From the NCBI GenBank assembly GCA_021399435.1, contig JAJTUP010000019.1, positions 310,001-374,000 of the forward strand: 64,000 nt of DNA. The letters run 5' to 3'. The translations under genes were made by a program, and so were the position numbers. The notes beneath the pieces are model-generated. The model made no database searches. It was given only the letters and a program-made list of their open reading frames with translations, and had not been told where the DNA came from. The first letter of the stretch is position 1. Each line of letters opens with the position of its first letter. This DNA comes from Diaporthe sp. PMI_573 (Eukaryota; Ascomycota; Sordariomycetes; Diaporthales; Diaporthaceae). Below, piece after piece: positions 1 through 11,465 of this stretch.

Positions 1-102
1 GCAGATGGACGTGCAGTTCGTGGAGATGTCCTCCTGGTCGATCTGGAGGTCGGCCTTGACGGCGGCGAGGAGGATGGCGGAGAGCAGAGCGGCGGAATGC
101 AT
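1..102 (-). CDS. Secreted protein, N-terminal fragment cut by window edge
   Basis: Only the first 34 codons lie in the window; the gene runs off its left edge. The start is the ATG at 102-100 on the minus strand. The fragment opens with a typical secretion signal (MHSAALLSAILLAAVKA), with likely cleavage after the alanine near residue 17. A polar stretch with cysteines (DISTNCTSIC) follows. Secreted fungal proteins often continue in this style with further cysteines and a Ser/Thr-rich or GPI-anchored tail, but that part is not visible. The product is probably extracellular or wall-associated. No family can be assigned from this fragment. Confidence 0.6.
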   Translation of the reverse strand, partial: MHSAALLSAILLAAVKADLQIDQEDISTNCTSIC

Positions 103-2641
103 TATGTCTGAGTTGATAGACTGGTGATTCGATACAAGTCTGGTTTTGGTGTAGGTTGTTTATCTGAGCTGTCTTTTATAGAGTGAATGGTTGATAATGA
201 TGATGGTGATGGACGGAACCTGAGACGCATGAAGCATTCGAGATTGCCCGTTATTTATGTCACTCCCCATCATCATGCTCCCCATCGAGATTGAGCTTGG
301 TATGCCAAGTCGATGTATATTCATAGCAACGACAATCTGCCACCGCAGATCCCCAACCAAGGCCCTCAAGGGCGGACGGCTTGTACACGAGTCGTCTTGG
401 CCCCATCCATCAACCAATGCCACACCCAGCGAGCTGTGAGGCCAAGTTGGGCAGGGACAACTCAATTCTCGCTCGGCAGCAAGGCTCAGCCGTAGCAGAA
501 GGTCCAGCCGATCCGCTCCGCCAGGCCATGTTGTACCATCGCGGGTCCCGCCAGCCTGCTCTTGCCTGCTGGCTGGCTGGCTGGATGGGATGGGGGATCA
601 ACATCCTCACGTGGGTTGCCATGACCCGCCTCCCTGCAGCCTTAAGAAACCTTGTCAAGCTGGAACGACGGCGCGATGTGGCACTCGTCATCGCGAGGGA
701 CAGGAAAATACCCGTGCCGTCGAACAAACAGCTGCCGAGCCGTCACCCGGGAGTGGGAAAGCTGGGGTCGATCTGTGCAGCGCTGCCAAGCTGCAGAGCC
801 ACGATGGCCACACCATGCCCTGCTGGAAAATGTTCTTGGCCTTAGGTAAGTGCGCCTGACTAGCAGGGAGACACTCGCTGCTGTACCAGAGTGCTTGACA
901 TAACGGAGCGCCATCACTGGTTCATCTGAGCGACGTCAGCCCCTCTGTGGATGTACCCCCGTCGACTTGGCGAATTCGAAGCCCTTGCCCATGGTTACTC
1001 ACATATCACCCCAGAGAGCCATCTCATAACGCGTCGGTGAAGGTTTTTGGCTTTAAGGTTAAAGCTATGCTTGGCGTTTTTGCCCATCACAACTTCAACT
1101 GCCGTTTGATGGGGTGCTCTTCGGGACGGCCGCCTCGCCTTCGCCGGCGATCAGCAATTTCTGTTGCGCGGCCCTGCTGCAATGCATGTGTGCGCAAATA
1201 CGTCGTATCGGTGTGTTGTTGGCAGATGGCTGTGTTTCAGCTCCAAGCGTTGCTTTTGGTTCCAGAACAAACCGAGAACATGACTAGCTGGAGCTAACGT
1301 AGAATGCCCCGTCCAACCCCAACCCCTCTCCGCGAATCTTCCTCTAGCCCCGACATTTATCGGCAGCAGCCGTCGATCCTGGTGGGTGTGTTGCATCATC
1401 TCAACGTCTTTGTTGCTGGCCGCGCCCCGAGTTCCGGCTAGCTTTGTCGGAACCCGGTGTAACTAAATATAGCCATCAACCTCTGGCCGTCTGCTTCTGC
1501 CTCAGGTCGGGTGACGCCGGCACTGACCTTCTGGACGAGAGCTTGGTTGGGTAGGGTGAGACTTGCTGAACATGTTCACAGCATAGCCTGGAGGGATTTT
1601 CTTTTGGTATCAACGTCACCGTCAGACTATGCGAGACCGCTAGTCCAGGCATGATTTATGAACCACAACTCAGCGAGGCCCTGTGCGTGGTTCAAAGTTG
1701 AGGCCGGCCTGAGATGCCCAACATGGCTGAGATGCCTCTTGCTTCGTCTGCCCAGGCGAGTCGCGGCTTGTGCCCTCCTTGGAATGGCGTGACAAGACAG
1801 CACGAGGCGCGCGGCAGATCTGCTCAGACCTGCCTGGACCCTCGGCCAGTTCTGGCCCCTTACGTCGGATTCAGATCAAGCGCGAGAAGAAACTCAGTTT
1901 CCCGTTGACCTGCCATTGCAACCGACAATCAACGTCTTAGTCCTCACATATCTCATGGGAAGTATAATTCCAAACTTGGCTGAAGAGGTGCACGTGGCTG
2001 GCATAGGACACGCTGGTTAGAGCTCTCCACGTTTTCGCTCTCCTAGTCTTCCATCATTACCTAGGCCGCCACGTATCGTACATTGTCGGGTCCGTCACCG
2101 GACCCTTCACCATTCCGCTCAAGCCTCTCCCCAAATCCCACGTGTCTTAGAGCTCAGAGACTAACAGGACCAGTCGAATAAGGCCCAAACCTCCCAGAAG
2201 TTGCACGCCATGCGCCCGTCGCTTGTGTATGATGAGTATAAGTGAAAACAACAACAATGATAGAACCTAGAAAGCTCTGAAAGCGTAGGGTACATCGACC
2301 CATGGCCTCGCTGTATGCCGTCCGCTGATCGCAGGAAGGCCAGCCAGAAGTATAATAGAAAATGCAGACATGGGAGTGGGGCCACCTTCTCCCAGAAAAT
2401 GTTGGGGGTACAAGTAAGAGTATTTGCACAAATGTCCTAGTTTGAGATGGCGCGTAGATGGCTGTGTAAATTTTTGTGGGTATCTTGAAAGGACGAGACG
2501 ATCGTATATCTATCGACGAGTGGTCGAGATGCTGAGATGCCGAGAGAAAATCATGGTATGCAATGCAGCCGGAAGGCCCTCGCGTCGTCGTCCGCGAGGC
2601 CGAGGTCGCATGCAAGGACCTTGCCATTAATCAGATTAGAA
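103..2641. other. Intergenic region, no gene seen
   Basis: About 2.5 kb lies between the edge gene and the 3' end of the next minus-strand gene. Open frames here are short (up to about 157 codons), overlap on both strands and have no recognisable protein character. The part next to position 102 should hold the promoter of the secreted-protein gene, and the right end the 3' UTR of the neighbour. I see no RNA gene or mobile element. Confidence 0.5.
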
Positions 2642-5104
2642 TTACGTATAGGTTCGTCCTGTCGTCGGCCGTCCGGTCGGCGGTCGACCTGTCGTCGGCC
2701 GACTGGATGCCGGCCGACTCGACGGTGGGCGATCCATCCTCTTGCCATCGAGGAACTGTGGGCTCCGTCCGTCATAGTATTGGTTGACAGGCTGCTGGCG
2801 CCTTCTCTCCTCGAACGCCGCCCGCTCTTCCTCGTCAAGCGAGAACGCCTTCTTCAGCCAGCCAAAAGCGCTGCGCTTCTTTTTCACCGTTCGGTTGGTA
2901 CCGGAGCTGTCCTGGGTCATCGTTGTCACGTTGCTGAGCATACTCATACCCATCTGCGACGGAGCGTTGCGTTGGTGATTCCCGGGCCTGTTGCCAACCG
3001 TTCCGGCTGTGTGAGGGCGTTGCTGTAATGGCGAGTGAGGGCTGGCCTGGACGGGGCGGAAGTACTGGTGCTCGGAGGCGGGTGACGGTATTAGGTTCGG
3101 AAACGAGGGTGGTGTGTAATCGACGTTGACGTAGCGTTTCGTAGCGTCGTTGTTGTATGGTCCATCAATCTCAGAACCGCGAGTGGAATCCTGAGGTCGG
3201 TTGCTGCGGGGAGAACCATGCACTGAGTCCTTTGGTGTGGGGAAGCGTGGTAGCTGAAGATCTAGGGCGTTGGCTGCTGGTACATGTATGTCCTTCGGGA
3301 GTTCGATCTTGAGCGACACTCGATCTCTCAAGGATTTCCGGTGCGAGGACTTGGCTTCCAGCTCATGCGGTTCTGATGCCTGCCTTTGCTTGATCTGCAA
3401 GGGCTTCGGGTGAGGGTCCGGATGCGGTGCTGCCCTGTGCGCGGAACGCGGAGGAGGTAGCGGCACGATGGTGGCAGACTCGCGAAACCAATCCTCCGAC
3501 TCCGTGTCGTCATCGTCCTCCTCGGCCTCGATATGAATGCTTATCTCTTCTGGCGTCGGTCGTGGTGCGGCCGAGATTCGCGGAGACGGTATAGGTGCCG
3601 GGGGCACTGGCGTGTAAGTTCTTGGCTGCAGGATAAACAGGCCGTTGTCGTTGTCGTTGTCGTTGTCGTCGTCGGCCGAGCTCTCTGATTCCTCATCACT
3701 AGACTCGTCAACTTCTGCGTCCTCGTCGTGCCGAGCTGCCTGCTCAACCACGAGCTCCGGTATTGTCTTTGAGGTTTCCGGAGGCGTGTACTCGAACGCG
3801 GGGAGGCTGTTCCTCATCGTATCGGAGTCTTGTGTAATCCTCTTTGCCGGCCTCGTAGGAAGCTCAAAGCAGACAGGGCTCTCGGGAGCCTCGAGAAGAG
3901 AGGTCATCGGCGCACCGAAGTACAGAGTTCTGATGCGTGGGGGGGCATCGGTCCTGGAAGTCGGGGGTGAGGGCGGCGGTGTGGCATGCGAAGGGCTGTC
4001 TGGGGCGCGAGAGATAGGTCGTCCATCCGGGCCCGAGTACGGTTCCAACGTGAACTGGTCATCTGTCAGCATGGACAAGGACACGTGCTCAAGCCCCTGA
4101 CGATGGTCGGAACTCACCCTAGTCCGTCGACTGACCTCCCCAGCCCTCTTGTCGATCTCCACAATCATTGTGCTGAGGCGAACACAGAGACCGCTGAGGA
4201 CGGTACTTTGTGACTCGAGGGACGTGAAGGCGTTGAACCAGCCTTCAGTGTTGCCCTTCATCGCATCGAACACGTCCACCACGTCAGGTCGCTCCTGCCG
4301 CCACCGACCCTTCTCATTATCGGTCAGGTATTGCGAAAACTGCTTAGCCGCCCGGAGGCCCTCGGATGTGTCGCGAATGGTCTGCGTGTGGGCGGTCGAT
4401 GTCCGGGAGAGGATGTGCTCAATTTTTACGTTTCCTTCGACGATTTGCAGGCGGAATTTCCGGTTCTCCAGCATCTGCTCAAAGATCTCCATGTTCTCCA
4501 TTGGCAATTTCAAAAAGTCAAGCCTCTCGTTCAGGTCCTGGGTTGCCAGCCTCACGTCCTCCATGGCCGCCTCCAGAAACTCGTCGACCTCGTCGATATG
4601 GCCCTGCAGGATGGAGAGGACCTGGGCGTTGCTGTTGGCCATGCCATTGATGAGCAGGTACACACCGAACGAGATCTGGGCCATCAGCTTCCTCAGCTCG
4701 TGACACTTCTGGCCGGGTCGGAAGCGCCAGAGTCGGCTCGGCGGTCCTTCGGCCTTGTCCTCGTCAAGCAACTTCTCCCGCCGTGCCTTTGCGTCGAGGG
4801 TTTTCAGCTTCGGCTTCTGCTCGAGGCTGCCCGTGGTGGCCTCCTCCAGGGACTCGGCAAAGGCGTCCTGCATAGACGCAATGGGGTGCAGGGGGATGTT
4901 GGGACGACTTGTGGGCGCGGGCCTCGGTGGCTCCTCCTCAGCCTCCAGGTAGACGTCATCGTCGTCCGAGGAGTCATCGAAGTGGCTGATTGTGGTCCGG
5001 CACGGGCTCCTCGTGTCACTCCGGTCAGGAAGTGGCTCGGGGGCGAGGCGTACCGGGAAGGGGTCGTTGTGGGCCATAGGGCGCGAGACGGTGGTGGTGG
5101 TCAT
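2642..5104 (-). CDS. Large coiled-coil and disordered protein, unknown function
   Basis: This is a single uninterrupted frame of 820 codons, starting at the ATG 5104-5102. The N-terminus is acidic and disordered (residues 1-115). A helical, coiled-coil-like region of about 140-330 follows; it is the only part that looks folded. The remaining 480 residues are low-complexity: Pro/Ser-rich, with acidic runs and a D/N alternation near residue 490 encoded by a GTCGTT-type repeat at about 3643-3675. The C-terminus has a basic patch (about 745-765, VKKKRSAFGWLKKAF) and ends in repeats of the type SSRP/TTGRP. I do not recognise a named family. The architecture suggests a scaffold or cortical/cytoskeletal protein, but that is inference. 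Upstream lies an unusually long non-coding region. Confidence 0.8.
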   Translation of the reverse strand: MTTTTVSRPMAHNDPFPVRLAPEPLPDRSDTRSPCRTTISHFDDSSDDDDVYLEAEEEPPRPAPTSRPNIPLHPIASMQDAFAESLEEATTGSLEQKPKLKTLDAKARREKLLDEDKAEGPPSRLWRFRPGQKCHELRKLMAQISFGVYLLINGMANSNAQVLSILQGHIDEVDEFLEAAMEDVRLATQDLNERLDFLKLPMENMEIFEQMLENRKFRLQIVEGNVKIEHILSRTSTAHTQTIRDTSEGLRAAKQFSQYLTDNEKGRWRQERPDVVDVFDAMKGNTEGWFNAFTSLESQSTVLSGLCVRLSTMIVEIDKRAGEVSRRTRVSSDHRQGLEHVSLSMLTDDQFTLEPYSGPDGRPISRAPDSPSHATPPPSPPTSRTDAPPRIRTLYFGAPMTSLLEAPESPVCFELPTRPAKRITQDSDTMRNSLPAFEYTPPETSKTIPELVVEQAARHDEDAEVDESSDEESESSADDDNDNDNDNGLFILQPRTYTPVPPAPIPSPRISAAPRPTPEEISIHIEAEEDDDDTESEDWFRESATIVPLPPPRSAHRAAPHPDPHPKPLQIKQRQASEPHELEAKSSHRKSLRDRVSLKIELPKDIHVPAANALDLQLPRFPTPKDSVHGSPRSNRPQDSTRGSEIDGPYNNDATKRYVNVDYTPPSFPNLIPSPASEHQYFRPVQASPHSPLQQRPHTAGTVGNRPGNHQRNAPSQMGMSMLSNVTTMTQDSSGTNRTVKKKRSAFGWLKKAFSLDEEERAAFEERRRQQPVNQYYDGRSPQFLDGKRMDRPPSSRPASSRPTTGRPPTGRPTTGRTYT
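3643..3675. repeat. Coding GTCGTT microsatellite
   Basis: A short tandem repeat of the hexamer GTCGTT (plus strand) lies inside the minus-strand 820-codon gene. It codes for alternating Asp-Asn residues in an acidic, disordered segment. Because the repeat changes length in whole codons, length variation would not break the frame. Confidence 0.7.
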
Positions 5105-6324
5105 GGTGCACAGCAGGGAATGATGGCTCGCTTCGATGCCAGCCTAGACCGGCGTGTCTGTGACCATCGGCAAACGGACGTGGGGGATTCGACGGGATCG
5201 ACGGGCGTGGTTGTGGTCGGAGAGTAAGTCGGGCAATGTTACAAGAGGCAAACAGCAGCCAACCGTCGGCCCACGCAGCCAGCCGCACTGCAGACACCCG
5301 GCAAACGAGCCTGTCGCTCACACAAGACAGGTGACAGAACGGCAGGTGTTACACAAGGCGAGGGGCAGGCTCCAAGGTGTTGTCCTGACTCAAGTGCTGC
5401 TGATCACCCGGGCGTAACCTCCCTTGCGGTGCATGTGAAGGGCAGTGGACTTCCAAAAAAAGACGAGCAAGTCAGCAGAGGGCGTTGATCCTCACAGGCA
5501 TGATTCGGTCTGGAGGAGGCGTAGTGTTGGAAGACGGAGGGGGGCCGATACTGCCCGAGTTGGGTGGCGGGAGAGGTGAGGATGGAGGAGAGAAGAATGT
5601 GACGAGAGGCTCGGCCGCGGGTTGCTAGTGATGGATGAAGTTAAGGGTGGGATGGGATTAACGCCGCGACGATGGCGAGTGCAGTTTGATGACAACGGTG
5701 GGTTCCAAGTGATAGTCCGGCCGAGCTTGGACTAACGAGAGGCTGAGGAGATTAAGGTTTGTATTAGCTGGGACCGACTGGAGCACTGGAGCGAAGCGGC
5801 GCCGGAAAACTAGGGGGGCTCTAGGCGGAGGTGAGAGCCGCAGGTATGCACTATTGTAAGATGAAGGGCGACGGGTTGTATTAGGGCCAGTCCTCGGTAT
5901 TGCGAGGCAGCTGGTGGCCGTGGTAGCGGTGGTGGATGTCGAAATAGTGGAAACGAAGGTGAAGGGGATGTGGGTTTGGTGGTTGTGGTTGTGGGTTCGG
6001 ATGTTGTGTGGTTGTGTTGTGGTGGTCAGAAACGGCGAAGAAGAAGGAAGACTTGTCGTTTCCCTGGGTGGCTTAGGACATAAGCTCGGAGCCCTGCGGA
6101 CAAGACAATAGCAAGATGCCAGATGCTAGATGCGGACAAGGACGCAGAGGCAGCGTCAAGCAACAAGGAGAGCAGTCGGCCAGCCAGTGCGAGCGCTTGC
6201 GGGCGAGGCACACACCCACACAGCACGTTGGGGATTTAATTAATTATAGCAACAAACGATGTTGTGTCACTTGCTGTCTGCTGCCTCGGGTCGGCCTGGA
6301 TTATTCGCGACAAGCGGCACCGAC

Positions 6325-6325
<1 letters not shown>

Positions 6326-6361
<36 letters not shown>
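6326..6361. repeat. (TC)n microsatellite
   Basis: An uninterrupted TC dinucleotide run of about 17-18 units is followed by a C-rich stretch. Seen from the divergent minus-strand gene it is a GA tract about 1.2 kb upstream of the start codon. Such tracts are common in fungal promoters and 5' leaders. Confidence 0.9.
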
Positions 6362-6363
<2 letters not shown>

Positions 6364-7174
6364 CCTCCCCCCCCTCCCCTCACAGTGCACACCGAGAGCT
6401 GATCAACGAGTGTGCTATGCTGTGCTGTGCTGTGCCGTCCCGCGCCGTGGGGAGGGGGATGGGGAGGGGGGGCTGTAGGTTCAGGTGAGGGCGAGGGTGA
6501 GTGAGAGAGGGTTCGCGGCTGCAGGTGGAGGACCAAAAAAAAAAGGGGCCCCCGTCCCTTCAACCCGGTAAGCGAGCGGAGTCTGTTCGCCAGGTCATCC
6601 GAAGTCTTGGTTCGAGGTCGAGGTCCAAGAGCAGCGATCAGCGGCGAAGCGAGACGACGGGCCAGCGCGGGCGAAGGATCCCAGGAAGGGGTCCAAGCTC
6701 CTCGTGGCAGGAGGCAGGAGGCAGCTGGCAGCGTGGCATTTTGGGCCGTCGTCCCATGACCCCCCAGGACAGGGCCAATTTCTGAGAAGGGCCATCAAGC
6801 CGACAGAACTGGACAAGCCCGCTCCCCCTTGGACCAAGTCGGGCTGGGCAGCGTGCCATCAACGGCACTCTGCTGCGTACTGGCACCGGCGGTGGTGGAC
6901 AACTAAGATAAGCCGTTGGGGCCAACCCTCAAACCTTGTCGGAGGATTGGCTGCTGGCCTCAACTTTGTGCTACCGTGGTATTATTACGAGGAATGGTAG
7001 CCAATATCAGCCTAGTCTGCCTGGGGCAGCTGGGATGATGACCAGTCCGTCTGGCCGTTGGTGCCGTTTGGCCTGTCTGGCCTACCTCGATTGGGGTCCA
7101 GCATTCGTCATTCTGGGACTGAATATGGACATGTCCGCCCAATTGATTACATCTGCTGTACCTATGTCGACGAC

Positions 7175-7189
7175 CACACACACACACAC
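7175..7189. repeat. (CA)n microsatellite
   Basis: A short CA dinucleotide run of about seven units in non-coding DNA. No function is inferred. Confidence 0.8.
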
Positions 7190-9767
7190 GCAGTATTGCC
7201 TCGCCGAATCTCCGCCGCCCATGGTCTCTCCTGGGAGGGGCCGATGATGCATTATGGGACGATTGATTGAATTGGAGGGAACCAGTGGGGAAGTCTTCAA
7301 CCCCCCCTGTCGACATGCTCAGGTCTCACAGAGCGGCAGAGGCAGAACTGTGGACGGTATCTCGCCTGTCGACATTGTGGATATGTGCTACTGATCGCCA
7401 AATCTTGGTACTGAACCCATATTCTGCACTATTTCCGTGTCGCACTGTCACCACACATCTAAATACACAGTATACACCCGTCAACCATCACATCAATCCT
7501 GGGCTTGGTCATGGACACTACGCAGTACTGTGTATCGAAGGGCCAATTCCAGCCCCTGATGAGCCCTCTCTGTGGTACTGTGTACAGGCTGGGGTAATCC
7601 TCGCCCCCACTTCTCCCCTGCACACCATCGGACTGATAGCCGCGCCCCTGGGCCGCACCTGCACATCTCTGCGCTAGCCCCGAGGAGCCCGGGGGCCCTG
7701 AGCTCTAGACCACCACAGTCGCTGTGCAGGCCCTGCAGGGTGTTATTACGAGTACCTGGGTTCCTGGACTTGTGGTAGAGCGCAGAGGTGTTCTTGGTCC
7801 AACCACAGACCCCGAGGCGTTGGACCCATTGGCACTGGTCCCGTGGAGCCTCTCAATGGTCTGTCTCCCTGGGGTTTGTCTACCTACCTACTATCTCCTT
7901 TTTTCTCATTTTGATTTCAGGCAACAATAGAGGAGATGGAGAGGGGGGGAAAAGTCAGCAAAAAACTCAACTCGCTTGCGCACCCGACTCGGTGTTGCCG
8001 CAGACTTTCGCCCCCAGCGGAGTTGTCGACAATTTCTTTGCCAGGAAGGCATGTCATCTGGGAGCACAATTCTACACAGTAGGGGATTTCGATCCAATCC
8101 GGGTGCGGGATCCCTGGGATTCCAAGGTTCTTGCACCGGAGAAAATCTCGACGCTAGGAGCCGCAGTCCCTCCACGAGCCCCTAGCTGGAGATGCCCGAT
8201 GTGCCCGCCGAGATTCGCCTTGTTTCCGGGTCGTCCCAAGGGCTCTTTATCAATTCGCCCCGTCCATCGCCCACGCGCTGCTGGCTGTGTCCACATCCGA
8301 CTCAGCAGGTACGGACGAGTCGTCCCTCGGCTCCGGAATCCAGTTGCTTCTTCATGGCACCGGTCTGATGCAAGTCTCGCCCAAAGCCTGCAGGGACACC
8401 AGCCCATGCAGTCATCAAATACACAGTATCTGCCTTGCAGAACTGCACGCGCGAGACACCCAACCGTGGGCCTGTCACTGCAAGCCACAACCATGAACCC
8501 CGGCCGCCCACCGCGCACTGCATCTGTCGAGGCACAGTAACACAGGGCGCTGACTTGCGGCGCGCAGGCGGGGTGAGCCATGTGCCAACGCCCACTGGCG
8601 AAACTAAAGCGATCGCTACCTGCGTCCCCTTAGTTTACGAGGCTTTGTGCATAGATTGCCGGGCGGGCTTCTTTCCGTGTGTACTTATGGCGCCCGAGAC
8701 AACAGGTTTGCGCAAGGACCCGAGGATCTGTTGAGACAGCCAAAGCCGTGTCTCGTACGCAGACGCAGCGGCAAACCTGACATGTCGAATTCCTCCGTCC
8801 CAGTAGGCGAGCAAATGTGCTAATACTTCAGAGGAATCTGTGGCACTGTGGTGGTGGCCCACAGATTCCCGACCTCGCCTGCTCCCATTGCTGGGAACCC
8901 CCTGGGCTAGACGGACTCACGTATGAGCGGATGCTACCATCAGGTCAATTGGGCAGCGCAGCGTTGGTGATATTGGCTCGGGGTGTGTGATGCTACCAGT
9001 TGACGGCACAATCGTTTGACAGCTTGGCGACCCAAGTGTGCGGAAGGGACGAGCCATCATCGGGATTGAGCCTCGGTTCAAATCTGGACTCGGCTCCGAA
9101 CGGACTTGTCTGCTCAAGGAGAAAACCTCATTTCGGTTGGCGAAAAAGTCACGATTCAAACGTTCTAACCACAAGGACCGAGATGGCCTACCTCAGCATT
9201 CAGGAAAGGAGCCCACCTCCGGCTTCCTCCAAAACCTTGGAGCTTGTACGCCGCGTGGATCAAGTTGCCAACGGCGGTTGGTACAAAGACATCTCTCATG
9301 GTGTCGTGGCTAATGCAGCTCTAGCAAAGTGATCTGCCCAGTCAGTGCGATGCCAGCGATAAGCCAGGGGGGGTGGGCGAGAGAAGCAATTCGTGTTCAG
9401 GTCGTATCTTCGCGGCCCATATAGTTCAATCTGGAAAAGACTCCGCGGGTTTAAGCCTCGGCTTCTTTGCGTGTGTCGGCTTCCAAAGGCGCCCGAGCTT
9501 CCCTCTGCTGGGTGGTCTGCGTGGCCTGGGTAGTCCTGTCTGCCGTTCCGACCTAGTCTCATTTTGTGTTTCTGCACCACCCACGCATAGTCTTTCCGTG
9601 ACTTTTATTTTTCGCTTCTGATCGACAATCGTTAACGACTTCCTCTTGGCGTGCCAAACGGGTGGATCGGTCGGTCACAACCACTTTACCCATCGTGCTG
9701 TCGTCCACCGTCGCCCACGTTCACGACGCCCCCCCCCCAAAATCCCCTCCTCATCCCCGTCGCCGGG

Positions 9768-10812
9768 ATGGTGCGACTCCAGAACCCCTTCAAGCTCGGT
9801 AAAGACCTGTGGGATCCGTCTCACAGGTACGAGACGTCCTGGTTGCTCCCGCCGTATGCCTTGTGCGCGTGTCGTGCCATCTTTGTACGTTCCAGCGCGA
9901 AACCTTAACCTGCATCTAGTTGCCCTTTTCGGCCCCCGACAGGAGCGTGGCTGCTCGTTACACAATGCACCTGTTGGGGCCGATCCTCGATCGCTGAGAC
10001 CAGTGACCCACCACGGCGAGAGAAAGCCAACCAGCTAACCAAATACCTCACCTCACCCACAGGGCCTCTATGGCATCTTCGTCGAGCTCTTCGCGTCGGG
10101 CTGGTATTGCACGCACCCGTCCCTCGGCGGGTGCGAGCAGGCCGGCGACAGCTTCTCCTACTTCACCGTGCTGACCTACTGGGGGCTGGCCTTCTACAAC
10201 CTGACGGCGGCGGTGCACACCTTCACGTACGCGCGGACGGGAACGCCCCTGCTGGACCGGTTCCCCCGCGCCCTGCAGGCGCTCCACGCCTTCTACTACA
10301 CCACGGTCACGACGTACCCCTTCATCGTGACCGCCGTCTACTGGGGCGTCATCTTCCCGGGCGTCTGGTTCGCGGAGGAGTTTTCGGGTTGGAGCAACAT
10401 CTCGCAGCACGCCCTCAACAGCGCCTTCGCCCTCTTCGAGATCGTCGTGCCCCGCACGCCGCTGCCGCCCTGGATCCACGCGCTGTGGCTCATCGTCGTC
10501 CTCGCCCTGTACCTCGCCCTCGCCTATATCACCCACGCCACCAAGGGTTTCTACCCGTACACCTTCCTCGATATCGAGAAGCAGGGCTCCGCCATCACCG
10601 CCGCCTGGATTATCGCCATCGCCGTCGCGGGCGTCGTCATCTACCTGCTCGTCCGCGGCCTGCTGTGGCTCCGCCTGTGGCTCACGGAGAAGAAGGCCGG
10701 CATGGATGGCCGCTTTGCCGGCCAGCCCGCGGCCCTGAGGAGCACCGCCGACGTCGAGCTCGGGAGCTACAGGAACGAGGAGACCAAGGCGATCAGCCCG
10801 TATAATTATTAG
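9768..10812 (+). CDS. Multi-pass membrane protein (FAR-17a/AIG1- or rolling-stone-like)
   Basis: Two exons, 9768-9884 and 10063-10812 (intron 9885-10062, GTACGT...CAG), give 288 residues. The join restores a continuous helix-rich reading: RYETSWLLPPYALCACRAIF, then GLYGIFVELF. About six hydrophobic segments can be counted. They include one around the segment SYFTVLTYWGLAFYNL, an ITHATKGFYPYTFLD loop before the last helices, and a final helix ending in a basic WLTEKKAG tail. The pattern (a YFTVLTYWG motif, a conserved W-N-[IV]-S-x-H segment, a C-terminal cytosolic tail) resembles fungal proteins I associate with the FAR-17a/AIG1 or rolling-stone families, but I am not certain which. Enzymatic activity is not shown. 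The protein probably sits in the ER or plasma membrane. An alternative is an unassigned fungal-specific membrane family. Confidence 0.75.
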
Positions 10813-11465
10813 GTGGCCGGCCGGCCGGGAGCCTTTCCAAAGCAGTTGGACATCTGTTTTTTTTTTTTTTGGCGCATAAGCATAGTCATGTTTCCTTTTA
10901 TGGATAGAATCATAGTTGGATATACCCCTTTAATAGTTATATGGGCTCAGGCATGACCACAGGTCGAGTTGCCATACGAATAATACAGCATCGACCTTAC
11001 TTGACTGGCCCAGGTTGTCGGTTCTGTGTCTCACAATCGAAGCAGTACTCGTGGGTGGGAATACTCGTAGATGCAGAATCGCTTCGAACACCTATGATTC
11101 AGGTACTTGGGCTCTCAGTCAAATGCGCAGTGACGAGTATTCAGTCGTTTGAGGCTTAGAAGATGGTTCGACCTCGGACAGCATTACATCATGACAGTAC
11201 GAGAGCGCGACCTATGAAACCGCTCTTTAGGAGCCGGCGGAGAAGTCGGAACGACTGAGATCTCTCTCTCTCTCTCTTGTTTCCGAAACTGAGAAGCAGC
11301 TATTGGTGCCGAGATCATGGTTGAGTCTAATATCAACTCGGATTATCTGTTCTTAAAAAATCATGGCAACTTTCACCAGAACGAGCACCCATGTTGCACG
11401 ATGGTCAAAACAAGACAGAAGATCGAAAGAGTGGGACAAGAGCTCTAATTATCCTACACATTTGT
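10813..11465. other. Convergent 3' region
   Basis: This segment separates the ends of two converging genes (membrane protein + and GUP1 -). It holds a T-run at about 10858-10870 and a short TC run near 11262-11277. I see no gene. It should contain both polyadenylation regions. Confidence 0.5.

Larger units (their letters stand above)
5105..9767. other. Long non-coding region between divergent genes
   Basis: About 4.7 kb lies between the divergent starts at 5104 (-) and 9768 (+). The frames inside, including a 250-codon one near 7788-8540, have no domain-like sequence and no clear codon preference, and I reject them. The region must hold the promoters of both neighbours and probably long 5' UTRs, possibly with UTR introns. 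It contains a (TC)n tract at 6326-6361 and a (CA)n tract at 7175-7189. A non-coding RNA cannot be excluded from sequence alone. Confidence 0.5.

Noticed and set aside
4331..5227. 298-codon plus-strand frame opposite the large disordered protein
   Set aside because: It is antisense to a strongly protein-like 820-codon gene, and its sequence follows from the codon bias of that gene.
7788..8540. 250-codon plus-strand frame in the large intergenic region
   Set aside because: No domain, signal or compositional sign of a real protein; overlapping frames exist on the other strand.
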